64,000 nt of DNA from assembly GCA_014281115.1 (NCBI GenBank), contig JACONQ010000010.1:2542001-2606000 (forward strand), written 5' to 3'. Of this stretch, positions 49,086-59,250 are shown one piece after another (within the stretch, counting starts at the first letter, position 1; the number at the start of each line of letters is the position of its first letter). The DNA is from Laburnicola sp. R22_1 (Eukaryota > Ascomycota > Dothideomycetes > Pleosporales > Didymosphaeriaceae). Made by a program: the position numbers and the translations under genes. Below the pieces are notes generated by a model. It ran no database searches. It was given only the letters and a program-made list of their open reading frames with translations, and was not told the DNA's origin.

Positions 49086-49363
49086 TATAAGGGCGGTACA
49101 CAGCCTTATAGGGCAAACCTCTTAGAGATAGCTAGTATAGTTAAAAGAGATAACTAAATTAAGACTATACTAAGATAGGGGATAAGGAAGGAAACTAGGG
49201 GGCCCTTACTTATATAGTGAGCGGCGTAGGGCATAGGCCCACGCGAACTACGCGCTAACACTAACTAGGAAAGGCGCCTTCTATAAGATAAAAGGCGCTA
49301 TTAGGGTGTGAAAGGAAAGGTAATAGTGAATAACTAGTAGGGAGACAGCCACGAACCGTTACA
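49086..49363 (-). repeat. 5' LTR of E4
   Basis: 278 bp, TATAAGGGCGG to CCGTTACA on the plus strand. The first G of the LTR end is A here. Followed by the AGCTT duplication. Confidence 0.9.
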
Positions 49364-50692
49364 AGCTTATATTTAAACTAGGGTAGCACTAGTTATAGAA
49401 ACCTACTTCCTTTACTATAACTGCCCTAGCCCTTACCTACTACCTATTAAATATTTAGCTAGGCAACTAATTACTAGACTGTTAATATTGTCTGGCTACC
49501 TTTTAGTATAGCTTATTAATAAATTATAGTTAAACATCCCTATTATAATCTTAATTTCGCCCTAAACTCGCTAGTAGCTAGCCTTTAAAGCCTTTAAATC
49601 TAATAACTCTATACTATTATCCCCTAAGGGTGCTAAAATTAACGTATATTAGGCGACTCTAACTACTCCTTCTAATAATAAAAACTCTAAAGTAGAGCCT
49701 AAGTCTAACTACTTTAGTTAAGATAACACCTAATCTAGTAAGGACTATAGCGATTACACTAGAGAAGAGGCGCTTAATAAGAATAATCTTTATAAACTTA
49801 GTATTACTTACTATAGTAATAGCCTAGAAAATAACAACCTCTCTAATAATAACCCCGAATTTACTAATCTAATTAATCCTAAGTCTAACTCTTTATAAAA
49901 AGAATGCTTAGGCAATAAATTTAATAGTAAACCGCCTAATAAAATTTCCTAGAATAGTAATAATTAGAAGCTGCCCTCTAACTATTAGCCCTTACTCTAA
50001 TCCACTAGTTACCTAACTTATTCTACTCCTAGGGGCACTTTAAGCTACTAAAATAGGTAGCCTAGTTTACCACTAGTTAAGCAGCTCTCTAGCTAGCCTA
50101 CTATATATAGGCACCTATTGCTTTTAGCACCCTTACCTTTAGCTATTTTCTCTCTAGCTAGCTTACTACTAATCTAGTAGCTCTCTAACTATTATATGTG
50201 TAGGGCACTTCTTAGCACCCCTACTCTACTATACTAGCAGTCCCTATAGCTTTATAAACTACTCTACCCTAATTAAAAACTATATAGTTAGGTTAACACA
50301 TTTTTTAACACTCTTCTATAGTACTAGAAAATATTATATAATATAATTGCGTCCACGCACAATAAACTAACTAGAAATTTTTAGCTAACTGCGTTTTTAT
50401 ATAGTGTTAGAGCTAAGGATACACTCTATTAGCAAAATACTAAATACTAAGATATAGTTTCTACTATATTTTTCTACTAACCTACTAATTTACTCCTAAT
50501 AACTTTTCTTAATATCTCTACTAAATAGTAACTAAATTAAAACCTAAGGCTACTATTAGAACTATAGAAGCCTATTGCCTCTATTATAACCCTCTTTAGC
50601 CCTAAAATAGTGCTAGTTATGTTAAAAATCCGCTAAAACATTCTATTTGTACGTATTTTTCATTCTATTTTTAGACCTTAAAAGAGGGGTTA
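49364..50692 (+). mobile_element. 3' internal part of E3
   Basis: Continuation of E3 after the E4 insertion, collinear with 7,235-8,617 of E2. It ends in a purine tract (AAAAGAGGGG) before the LTR. Confidence 0.8.
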
Positions 50693-50979
50693 TATAATAG
50701 TACTTACTAGCCTTTTTACTAAGCACGCCCTATTACCTCTTTTTCACACCCTATTTTGCCTATTTACGCCTTTTACCTTCTTAAAGGCGTCTTTCCTAGT
50801 TAGTGTTAGCGTGGTAGTTAGCGTGGGCCTATGCCCTACGCTGCCCTCTATATAAAAAAGGGCCCCCTACGTCCCTTTCTTATCTACTATCTTAGAATAG
50901 TATTAATTTAACTAGCTCTTTTAACTATTCTAGCTGTTCCTAATAGGTTAGCCCTATAAGACCGTATATCGCCCTTACA
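50693..50979 (+). repeat. 3' LTR of E3
   Basis: 287 bp, TATAATAG to CCCTTACA, followed by the target duplication ATATA. Confidence 0.85.
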
Positions 50980-51197
50980 ATATAAAGATTATATAATGCC
51001 TATATACTATAGCCTATACGCTATAGAATTTTCTTCTTTCTATTTACACCCTCTCTAGAGATAAGCAATTAATACTAAGTTAGTTCTATTATATTATTTT
51101 CTTTTCTTATATAATTATCCTATACACCCTCCACACTTACTAATACAGAGTATTAGATATTAATATCTATATAGCTAGCTATAGAGCCTATTTAACA
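50980..51197 (+). repeat. Copia LTR fragment (target of E3)
   Basis: Matches 26,612-26,823 of the E5 LTR and 18,550-18,760 of E6. Its left part ends at 35,556, where E3 split it. The right end, TTTAACA, gives the best estimate of the LTR terminus. Confidence 0.75.
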
Positions 51198-51312
51198 ATA
51201 ATAATATTTATATATAATATATATATATATAATCTATATATATATAATCTATATATATATAATCTATATATATATAATCTATATATATATAATCTATATA
51301 TATATAATCTAG
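51198..51312. repeat. 15-bp TA-rich tandem array
   Basis: About seven copies of a 15-bp unit built on AATCTATATATATAT, directly after the copia LTR end. Confidence 0.9.
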
Positions 51313-51738
51313 TGCCTATAAATAAGCTGAAATTTACTATTTATTATATTAAATATTACTTAATTACTAGTTTCTTAATAGATTACTAAAGTTCCTTAAA
51401 TCTAAGATAATTAAAAATAATAGAAGTAAATCTATACTAGAAATTTATAGAGACGTTAGAAAAAGAATATATTATACTATACATAAGTATTAGCTAATTC
51501 TATACCTTAGATAAAAAGTTATACTCTTCTAAAGTTAGAGTTTTTTTACCCCTATTATACCCCTAAATTACTTTTACCCTAGACTAACTAAGCGCTAACT
51601 AATAGCCTAGGTATAATTCCCTAAACTCTCTCTTTAAAATAATATTTTTTTTATATTTTAAGCTAACCTAATAAGGAAGCTATAAGACTTTAGAAAAGGT
51701 AACTTTTTAAGTAACCTTTTTTTTATTGCACCCCACTG
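51313..51738 (-). mobile_element. Tc1/mariner terminal fragment
   Basis: The minus strand from 51,738 reads CAGTGGGGTGCAAT and follows the first about 200 bp of the mariner element at 22,265, before a TA (51739-51740). The other end and the transposase are missing. Confidence 0.75.
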
Positions 51739-51868
51739 TAGTAGAGACTTAGTAGACTGTATTTTTAGGCGCTAGACTAGAGCGGCTTTTCTATCCCAAC
51801 CTACGCAGGCTTAAATTAAAAAAAGGGGGTTAAAAAGGATAATTAACACTAAATAAATAATGCGATAA

Positions 51869-53094
51869 TTAAACTTATAAAACCTAGAATTTAGAGTTAG
51901 ATAGAAGTTTTATATAATACGCTAGTAATTAATACTATTATATTAACTAGTAATTACTATCTAGTAAAAGACTTTAACTTTATACTTTAAAAATATTTTT
52001 TAAGCTTACTAAGTAGCCTACTAAGTAGAATACTAAGCTTTTTTAAATTTTAGCTAATTAAAGAGCTTTATTTGCTAATTAATTAGCATTTTATAGGTAG
52101 TATAGGCACCTAAAATATTCTAGCTACTCTAGCTATTCTAGGTACACTAGTAGTATAGGTGCGTATTTTTATATAGCCTTACGCATATATACACTAAGAT
52201 AAAAGTAGTATTACTAGTACGCTTAAAGCGTATTTAGTGCGTAGCTATATATAGACGTGCTTAGAGCTACTTAGGTATCTTAGGTACTTATACTTACTTA
52301 AACCCTTTTCTAATATAATATATATTTAATTTTGCTTTTTAAGCCAAATAGTTTAATTTTAAACTATATAGAGTAGTACTAAACACTTCTTTTATAATTA
52401 ATCTATAAATAAATAATACTATAGACCTAGTAACTATTTTTACAACTAGTAATACTTATAGAGCGCCTCAATATATACTATATTAGAAAAGTTTTAAGTA
52501 AGTATAAGTACCTAAGGCACCTAAGTAGCTCTAAGCACACCTATATATGCCTACGCACTAAATACACTTTAAGCGCACTAGTAATACTACTTTTTCTTTT
52601 AGTATATATATATATAAGGTTGTATAAGAATACCTACCTATACTATATTAGGAAAAGTTTTATATATATATATAAGCACCTAGAGTACCTAAGTAGCCCT
52701 ATATAAGGCTACATATACCTACGCACTAAATACGCTTAAAGCACACTAGTAATACTACTTTTTCTTAGTATATATATATATAAAGTTGTGTAAAAATACG
52801 CACCTATATTACTAGTGTACCTAGGGTAGCTAGAGTAGCTAGAGTACCTTAAGTGCCTATACTACTTATAAAATGCTAATTAATTAGTAAATAAGGCTCT
52901 TTAATTAGCTAAAATTTAAAAAAGCTTAGTATTCTACTTAGTAGGCTACTTAGTAAGCTTAAAAATATATTTTAAAGTATAAAGTTAAAGTCTTTTACTA
53001 GATAGTAATTACTAGTTAATATAATAGTATTAATTACTAGCGTATTATATAAAACTTCTATCTAACTCTAAATTCTACATTTTATAGGTTTAAA
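51869..53094. repeat. 1.2-kb imperfect palindrome (foldback)
   Basis: Left arm about 51,869-52,330 is complementary to the right arm about 52,480-53,094 (outer ends CTAGAATTTAGAGTTAG and CTAACTCTAAATTCTA). The right arm carries a tandem duplication of about 170 bp (52,480-52,650 and 52,655-52,820) that the left arm lacks. No target duplication or coding sequence was found. It could be a foldback transposon or a head-to-head rearrangement. Confidence 0.8.
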
Positions 53095-53299
53095 AATAGA
53101 AAAATATAGTTTTATAATTATTTAAAAGAATTAAATTAGGCGAAAATTAGTAGCTTAGTAAAGAACACTTTTTTAACAAGTATAAATTTTAATAACTTTT
53201 TAACTAATTTACTTTTATTACAACCTTTTTAAAAATTTAAATAATATATTATTAGTACTATATTTTTATATATAAATATTACGTAATATATATAATATA
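53095..53299. other. AT-rich stretch, nothing recognised
   Basis: No frame and no match to the other repeats were noticed. Confidence 0.4.
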
Positions 53300-53858
53300 G
53301 TGTTAATTTATCTGCCTAGAGGTAGGACAATAAAGGCTTATCTTAAATAATAAAATAATAAAAGTAGAGCCCCCTGCTTAGTAATTAAAAAGAGCGTAAA
53401 AGGTAATTATAAAAATGCGCGTTTAAACTACTAAGCGAGCTTAGTAGTCTTAGCGCAAAGCTTCTATATACAAAGTTTAACAAAGAGATCATAGTTAGAA
53501 CTTTAAGAAAAACTTTAGATAGTATATATAATAACTAGTAAAATAAAGAGTTTTTATTAATTACTAACTAAGTACCTAATAGCAATAGTATTTTTAAATT
53601 AAATAACTAAGGACTAGTATTTTCTCTATAAATCTATTAAAAAATTAAAACTATAGCTTTACTAGTAAAAAAGTTATAAAGCTTTAAAAAGATTACTTAT
53701 TTAGACTATTTATATATATCTGCGTAAGTTTGTGTATATCTATTTATCTCTAAGTATTTTTGTGCTAGTAAATTGCTTATATAAAAATATGTATAAATGC
53801 GCAAGTCTGCGCATATCTGCGCACTATGCGCACAGTTAAGCAGAAAAACTTTCCTAAT
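53300..53858 (+). mobile_element. Family H relic with second body type, last element of the AT-rich block
   Basis: Head at 53,300-53,465 (TGTTAATTTATCTGCCTAG, AGAGCCCCCTGCTTAG, then the GC-rich palindrome at 53,417-53,455), followed by a body shared with 16,190-17,780. It contains the uninterrupted targets of the insertions at 16,241 and 17,418. It ends at AAACTTTCCTAAT, where ordinary sequence starts abruptly. Confidence 0.7.
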
Positions 53859-54574
53859 GTAAGCACTTTGCGGTAATAAGACCTTATTATACCTTGAGCT
53901 ACCATAGAATACAAAATACTGTTTTCGGAATACCGATGCCAGACTGTATGAAACCCTCGGTATAGAAGTACTTTATGCCAGGAATTATGACACCAAGTAC
54001 TTTAAGACTAGCATATACAGCATAGAAATGGCCATGCGTGAGAACAAACCTCAATGAGCAGAATCTCTACAACTAAATGTGTACTTTTTTTTCTGTAATC
54101 ACAGAGGGATTCTGGCTGATCTGATAAGAGCGTCAAGCATTTCAAATACGCTGCCAAAAGAGAATTCTAGTGATCTCGCAGATAACTCAGTGGCTTTGCA
54201 GGTTACTCTGCTTTTTACGACACGAGGCGCGCAAGTAAGACATAAGATTTTTCATTCATTCATATCTGTTTTAAGACATAAGAGGTTTGAAGGTTCCCAA
54301 GACTCGGCAGATGCTCAGATAACGCGAGAGCAACAATTTTGGAGCGGTCGAAAGACATAGCGCTCTTGCTCCCATATCGTTTACTCCTACAATTGCATTT
54401 TAGGCAAATATGAAGATGCCTATATTCCACAGTCCATCAACTAAAAAATCAAAAACTCTTCCTGCGCCAGTCCATCGAGCTATGTTTTACTATCGCAAAA
54501 CTTCATTCGAAGCATTGCCAGCCCCAGTCGTTCGTAAGCAATATCTCCTGTTTCCGTAACTACCTTGCCCAGGA
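53859..54574. other. Border intergenic region, 3' side of the HET gene
   Basis: Balanced composition begins here. It contains the downstream region of the minus-strand HET gene. A 93-codon plus-strand frame (54,079-54,360) exists but has no recognisable motif or supporting splice pattern, so it is not called. Confidence 0.5.
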
Positions 54575-57191
54575 CTAGTAGGGCGAAATTTTGTCTAACC
54601 TCATTCCCATTCTGAGTTCGCCTGAGTGCGTTTCAATAGCATCTGCCACAACCAGGCAGTCAACCTGAGATTCGTATCTCTCAGCTTGAACCGGATCTCG
54701 AGATCGATTAATCGTTGCACGACTTCGCCCTTCATGGTGTATCTTTACATAACCAAGTCGTGTGTCTGGTCGGAATGAAGTATTTCCCTGGACTTTGAAG
54801 TCGAGAAAGTAGTCATTTTCCTCTATAACTAGGCTTGCGACTGCAGCCAGGCCACGAACACGAATGTAAGCCGTCTTGACCTGACCAAATGGGTTGGCTC
54901 CCAGGGGTTCCGTTTGAGCGTCACATAACTCGATGCCGACCGTTCCAAAACGCCAATAAGTGCTTCTTTCTGGATCATACGTCGGTATCACAACTGGGCC
55001 TGTTATTCCGGAGGTAACAGGTCTATCGACTGATGACCATGAAAAGGATGGTCCTATGTAAACAGCCGGTGCAACTGCTGGTTCTTCTTCGGAACTTTGC
55101 AGCCATTGTGCTGGTGTGACGCTCCAAAGCAGACCAAGCTGAATATCCTGTCGCCAAATTTCAGCCAAGTAACTTGCAGATGCGTTAAATTTGCTAGCGT
55201 TCGCTACTAATCGTGCAATGGCTGATAGAGCAAGAAGTCTGTCTGTCGCTACAGACAAGTCGCGCAACGTGTAGAGTGCCACGGTCATCAATCTCCATTC
55301 CTCGAAGAGACACTCTGGATCCGCAAGGATACCGTAAGGTTTTCGTATGTATTGGCAAACATAGCTAGGCTCGAAGTTGATATCAAAAAGACCGTTGCGG
55401 CGGTGACTACCAGATACGCGGTAGTTATACTTATCCGAAGCTTTCTTATCCACTACGGATTTCCTATCATGAAATTCTTTGTCACTTTTCTCTCCTTGGT
55501 GTGATTTCGAAGACAGCTTTGAAAGCATCCCACATTCACAAGCAGTCATAGAATTGCATTCCCACACGAGTTCGGAATGGTGAAAGGACAGCGTGCGCCG
55601 GGCTAACAAAGTTTCCTGCATGCACCAGGCTCGGGTAGACGTGATACTTCCTTCCATGGCGGAAAAGGAGTGAATTCCCATTTCCCTGCAAAATAATCTG
55701 TTGGAAGTTTCCATGTGCGGCATTTCTTTTTGCATTATTGAAGATCTCCGTCGTGTTAAGATTCTAACCAAGGTCGATTCCTTTTGCATTATAAAATTCC
55801 CTGATTCTTTGCGTCCGATACTTCCGACAGGCACACCAGTAAAGACATCCAGACGTTCCTTTAAAAAGCCATCTTGATCATCTTCAGCACTCGCGGCGTC
55901 AATAACCGCAAAGGCATTCTCGTATATGTCGCCCATTTTCGCCGACTCTATGTTCCAATCATGGACATCGTCTTGTACAATACATAGAGAGTCAATCCAT
56001 ACATAACTGACGCCTAGCTCTTGAGCACACTGAACAGCGTCCTGGAACGTCTTAGGAAGTTCTTGATAGGGGATGTTTTCACGCATCCGCGACAAGTTCT
56101 GTGTGGTTGTCCTGAGCGTCGACCGCCCCCAGCGATGGCTGAGTGCAATATATTTGCCAAATTCTCCGAACGTGTGGTGAAGATGCAGGTTGGGACGATG
56201 ATGATCGACTGTGGTCAGCGCAATAACGCGGTGGGGAAATGCGGCCTCCGTCAGCCTAGCGCATTTATGATGGTCGTGCCCACTTTTGCATGATGACAAC
56301 CAAGCTCGAATGGTGTTGAAAGATTGTTCTGAAGCGAAGTGGTTCGTGCATATAGGCGCTGGGTCTATCGTTTACCACTGATGATGCGAATTATGCGTGC
56401 CTGCGTCCCGAAGAAATTTATAGGTACAATTCGCTCCTAAAAGGTGCACAGTGACCTCAATGCAGTCATCTCGGATTATGAGACTCATCCATGGATCGAA
56501 ATGAAGGACTTCTTCAGATAGGCGATGGATAAGTCCACGGCAAATCATGGAACAGAGTGCGCATTGTCGTTTTCCTGAACAATAAAGATCGGAAAGATTT
56601 GTGGCACTTGACCAACGTTCGAAGATTTTGTACCTCCTAGGATCTGGAAGCACTGGATATTCACCGGGACGTACGTCGAAACAAGTTGGACAGTAGGCAC
56701 TCCTGAGATGCAACAATTTTCCCATTGCAACAAGGAGTTTGTGGGATTCTGATTGCCTTGTCTGCGTCTTTTCATCATTTACAAACCACGTGAGGTCAAT
56801 CCTAGCCAAGTCATGGTCCGGATATAAACAACCGTCGTTTTGTCCGCAGGTACCACACAAGGCAAAGTCATCACATGTCTGGCATACATATTGTATTGTC
56901 ATGCGAGTACCCGCTGGATCTTCTGGATTAAGACCTTTTCCATCCTTGCACCAAGTCCAATGGTGATTTGAAGTTGGCTTTATGATAAGTCGACTTCCGC
57001 AATGTTTACAGATGTAGATCTGAAAGAAAGTCCGTACGCGATTCCGAATTTTTCCGGTGAGAGCCAGAACGCATCGTCGTTTCAAGCCAGCAGGGCAGAA
57101 CGTTCCTGGCTGGACAGATTCGCGAACTGTTCGACAAAGTTCTTGTCCGAATCCTTGGCCGAAGCAAATTAATCCATAATATGCGCGTCCG
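54575..57191 (-). pseudogene. HET-domain protein with ZZ-like zinc finger, interrupted by one in-frame stop
   Basis: One minus-strand frame runs from 57,191 to 54,575. The N-terminal part has a Cys-rich ZZ-type finger (YVCQTCDDFALCGTCG, then a His in PDHDL), then CPTCFDV and a CALCSMICRGL segment typical of fungal HET proteins. The HET domain follows: YIALSHRWG, TFQDAVQCAQELGVSYVWID, SLCIVQDDVHDW and IYENAFAVIDAASAEDDQDGF. HET proteins govern allorecognition and programmed cell death when unlike hyphae fuse. A TAA at 56,372-56,374 separates 237 codons from the HET part; the 24 codons between the stop and 56,299 stay in the same frame and read naturally (FNTIRAW then LSSCKS). I found no GT-AG intron that removes the stop and keeps frame. 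The 5' end is unresolved: TGA lies upstream in frame, and a good acceptor (CTCTCCCAG) ends at 57,192, so an upstream exon near 57,240-57,314 is likely. Confidence 0.8.
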
Positions 57192-57314
57192 CTGGGAGAG
57201 ACTCAGGGTCTCTAATTGTTGCAAAAAGGGTTCGTAAAACGTCTCAGAAGTAGATTCCCCGCTGCGAAGGCAGTGGAAAGTGCGTTGGAAGTGATTAGGC
57301 TGACACGCTGGCAA

Positions 57315-57704
57315 CTATTCAAGCCCCACCTTAGGAAAACAGTAAGCTTGAACGTGTAATACCGGTGGGCCAATACCTACCTAGGTAGGTACGACTTACT
57401 CATCTAGGTAGCCGGTACGGTTTATTCCTGATAGTATTCTAGACAAAACCCTTCCAAGGTTTAAATTTATTAGCATATTATAGTGGCACATGTGTTTCAG
57501 TGCACAAGTTTCCACCACGTGACCCGGATCTAGCCCTGGAGCCCTGGAGCCCGCAGCTGGCATGGGGTGAGGTGCAGACATCACGTGATAAGGACTCGTC
57601 TAAAACGCCAGATCAATTGATGTTTTGGAATGAAATAAATAATTACATACATGCATAGATTTATCTATCGCTATCTATATTACCAATTCTTGGCTTCTAA
57701 GACA
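57315..57704. promoter_or_regulatory. Intergenic region upstream of the HET gene, two CACGTG sites
   Basis: Lies upstream of the minus-strand HET gene and downstream of the hydrolase. It holds two CACGTG hexamers, at 57,516-57,521 and 57,582-57,587, the second within the 8-bp palindrome TCACGTGA. CACGTG is the core site of bHLH regulators in fungi; use here is inferred. A palindromic CCTACCTAGGTAGG lies near 57,377. A small minus-strand frame (57,396-57,584) has no support. Confidence 0.4.
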
Positions 57705-58451
57705 TTACCAAGTGACAGTCTCAATCAATGCTAGCACCTCCTCTGGCTTGCTTAGGAAGGCTGAGTGCCCCGCTTCGATCTTTTTAACCGTAGACCGAGC
57801 GATCCCTGCGAACATCTCCTGTACCGGCGCCGGCACCGCCTGATCAGCCGTACACACCACGTACGTTGAAGGCACAGACATCCACGCGCACGTCTTCACA
57901 ACCGTATCCATGACCGCAGCGCTCTGTGGTATCACCTTTGCAGCCAAAGCTTCCGCCTCTTCCTTCGGCAGGTCATTGTACATCGTAGTAAGTGGGTCGC
58001 GCATCTTGAACTTCCCATCGTAGATATCGTGATCGGGTGACGGTCCCACCGTGGCAGTGACGGATTGGCCCGGCGGCATGACGAATGCGCTAAAGTAGAA
58101 CAGATGCGCCACGCCTCCAGCTAGCCCTTTTTCCTTGCGACTCTTCAGAGTGAGGTTCTCGGACACGGATTCTTGGCCGACAAGGCCGCCGTACGAATGC
58201 ATGACTACGATGACTGTCTTGGCTTCGTCTTCGACAAGCTTTTTGATGGCGGCCTCGACAACAGCAACATCGTGGGTAAGATCTTTCGAAGTGAGGTCGG
58301 GGTCCTCTTGGTTCAGCGAAGGATACGATGACTGGACGACAGGAAAGCCGTGCGACTCAATGAGCTTGGCGAAGGAGTGGTAGATCTCGGGTAGCTGGAA
58401 GGTACCCTGTAGAAGAACGATGGTGGGCTTAGCAGGCGCAGCCATGTTCAA
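57705..58451 (-). CDS. Alpha/beta hydrolase family protein
   Basis: 248 residues, intact, single exon, from ATG at 58,451; a second ATG two codons later (58,445) is an equally plausible start. The fold markers are in order: TIVLLQGTFQ (residues 10-19, first strand and oxyanion loop), the nucleophile elbow VVMHSYGG (Ser86; usually G-x-S-x-G, here His-Ser-Tyr-Gly), CTADQAVP (Asp203) and EAGHSAFL (His229). This makes a complete Ser-Asp-His triad. It belongs to the AB_hydrolase_1/6 group of small soluble cytosolic hydrolases, usually esterases acting on small molecules. No signal peptide. The substrate cannot be read from sequence. Its neighbours give no pathway. Confidence 0.9.
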   Translation of the reverse strand: MNMAAPAKPTIVLLQGTFQLPEIYHSFAKLIESHGFPVVQSSYPSLNQEDPDLTSKDLTHDVAVVEAAIKKLVEDEAKTVIVVMHSYGGLVGQESVSENLTLKSRKEKGLAGGVAHLFYFSAFVMPPGQSVTATVGPSPDHDIYDGKFKMRDPLTTMYNDLPKEEAEALAAKVIPQSAAVMDTVVKTCAWMSVPSTYVVCTADQAVPAPVQEMFAGIARSTVKKIEAGHSAFLSKPEEVLALIETVTW

Positions 58452-59250
58452 GGGTCGATACTTCAGGTCGTCGATCCGTGGCGAGGTGGACGAGTTTTAT
58501 TGGAAATCGCCCAGGTGACAAGGCGCTGACGCTCTTATAAATGGAATCAACGTGATGGGCGAAGCCTAGCGGTGAGAGCTGATGTGAGAGAGTGATGACG
58601 GTCTAGAAGGCGGTGTTCTTAACAGTGGAATCTTGTGTGGCACAGCTCTGAGGTAAGTTTAATTAGTAAACAGCCAATCGTTTAAAAAGCGCAGTTGTGC
58701 GAGTTCCCTATAATATAGCAAGGTGGTGTATACTCCGTGTAAAGGGTATGTCGCACGGCTGTCGCGACAGTGCATTTGCGGACAATCTTCGACCAATAGA
58801 ACAAGGGTACTTAGCCATGCGTACGCTTATCCGGAAAAAGTCCGCAAAAATCGTTCTAGAGATGGTCAAGGTCAACGTGGCGCCCAGGGTCTGCATTCGG
58901 CAGGCGGCTTACTACACACATGCCAAATCTAGTTCACAACCCCATTGGTACCGGAAACCGCCCAATTAATGCACCTCACGCTACTGACGGTCCCCGAATA
59001 TTAATGAATTACCGATGAGACGCTCGACGTACCAGGTCACCTTGGGTCAGTATGCCCAGACTACGAAGGCCGATCAAAGTAGACCTGCAGCGGCTAGAAA
59101 ATCGACGCATCCTTCATGGGCTGAACTGTCATGGGCTGAACCGCCCGTTCTGTCCGTATTTACGACAACCACGTTCTCGTATAATAGTGACGATCAGCAG
59201 CCCCACGGTGAGAAGAGCCTCACGATTTCCCGCAGGCTTGTCGAGACACC
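58452..59250. promoter_or_regulatory. Shared divergent promoter region (hydrolase / rhodopsin-type gene)
   Basis: 799 bp between two divergent genes. A TATA-like TTATAA lies at about 58,536-58,541, some 90 bp upstream of the hydrolase start. A direct repeat (CATGGGCTGAAC) occurs near 59,116-59,145 upstream of the plus-strand gene. Several short overlapping frames (58,697-58,969, 59,015-59,440) are not supported as genes. Confidence 0.4.

Larger units (their letters stand above)
38937..49363 (-). mobile_element. Chromodomain Ty3/gypsy retrotransposon E4, nearly complete
   Basis: 10,427 bp with two 278-bp LTRs (38937-39214, 49086-49363), each bounded TG...CA or its RIP form, and a perfect 5-bp duplication AGCTT (38932-38936, 49364-49368). 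E2 at about 7,225-7,245 shows the empty site. On the minus strand the order is leader repeats, gag with zinc knuckle, protease, RT-RNase H, integrase, chromodomain, polypurine tract, LTR, i.e. a chromovirus. The two LTRs differ at about 20 sites by my count, all transitions. Base composition is much less AT-biased than E1-E3, so E4 is younger. It carries a pogo copy (42,734-44,606) and a solo LTR (44,950-45,145). Confidence 0.9.
35557..50979 (+). mobile_element. LTR retroelement E3, split by two younger insertions
   Basis: LTRs of 287 bp at 35557-35843 and 50693-50979, and a 5-bp duplication ATATA (35552-35556, 50980-50984). Without its pogo insert (36,738-38,608) and the 10.4-kb E4 (38,937-49,363) the element is only about 3.1 kb. 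It has a hairpin-repeat leader and a 3' segment but no recognisable pol, so it is a short non-autonomous member of the same LTR family as E4. It inserted into a copia LTR, seen on the right at 50,980-51,197. Confidence 0.85.

Noticed and set aside
54079..54360. 93-codon plus-strand frame next to the border
   Set aside because: No domain, no clear codon bias, and no exon partner; could be chance in balanced DNA. A transcript would change this view.
58697..58969. 90-codon frame between hydrolase and rhodopsin-type gene
   Set aside because: It overlaps other frames on both strands, has no motif, and lies where promoters are expected.
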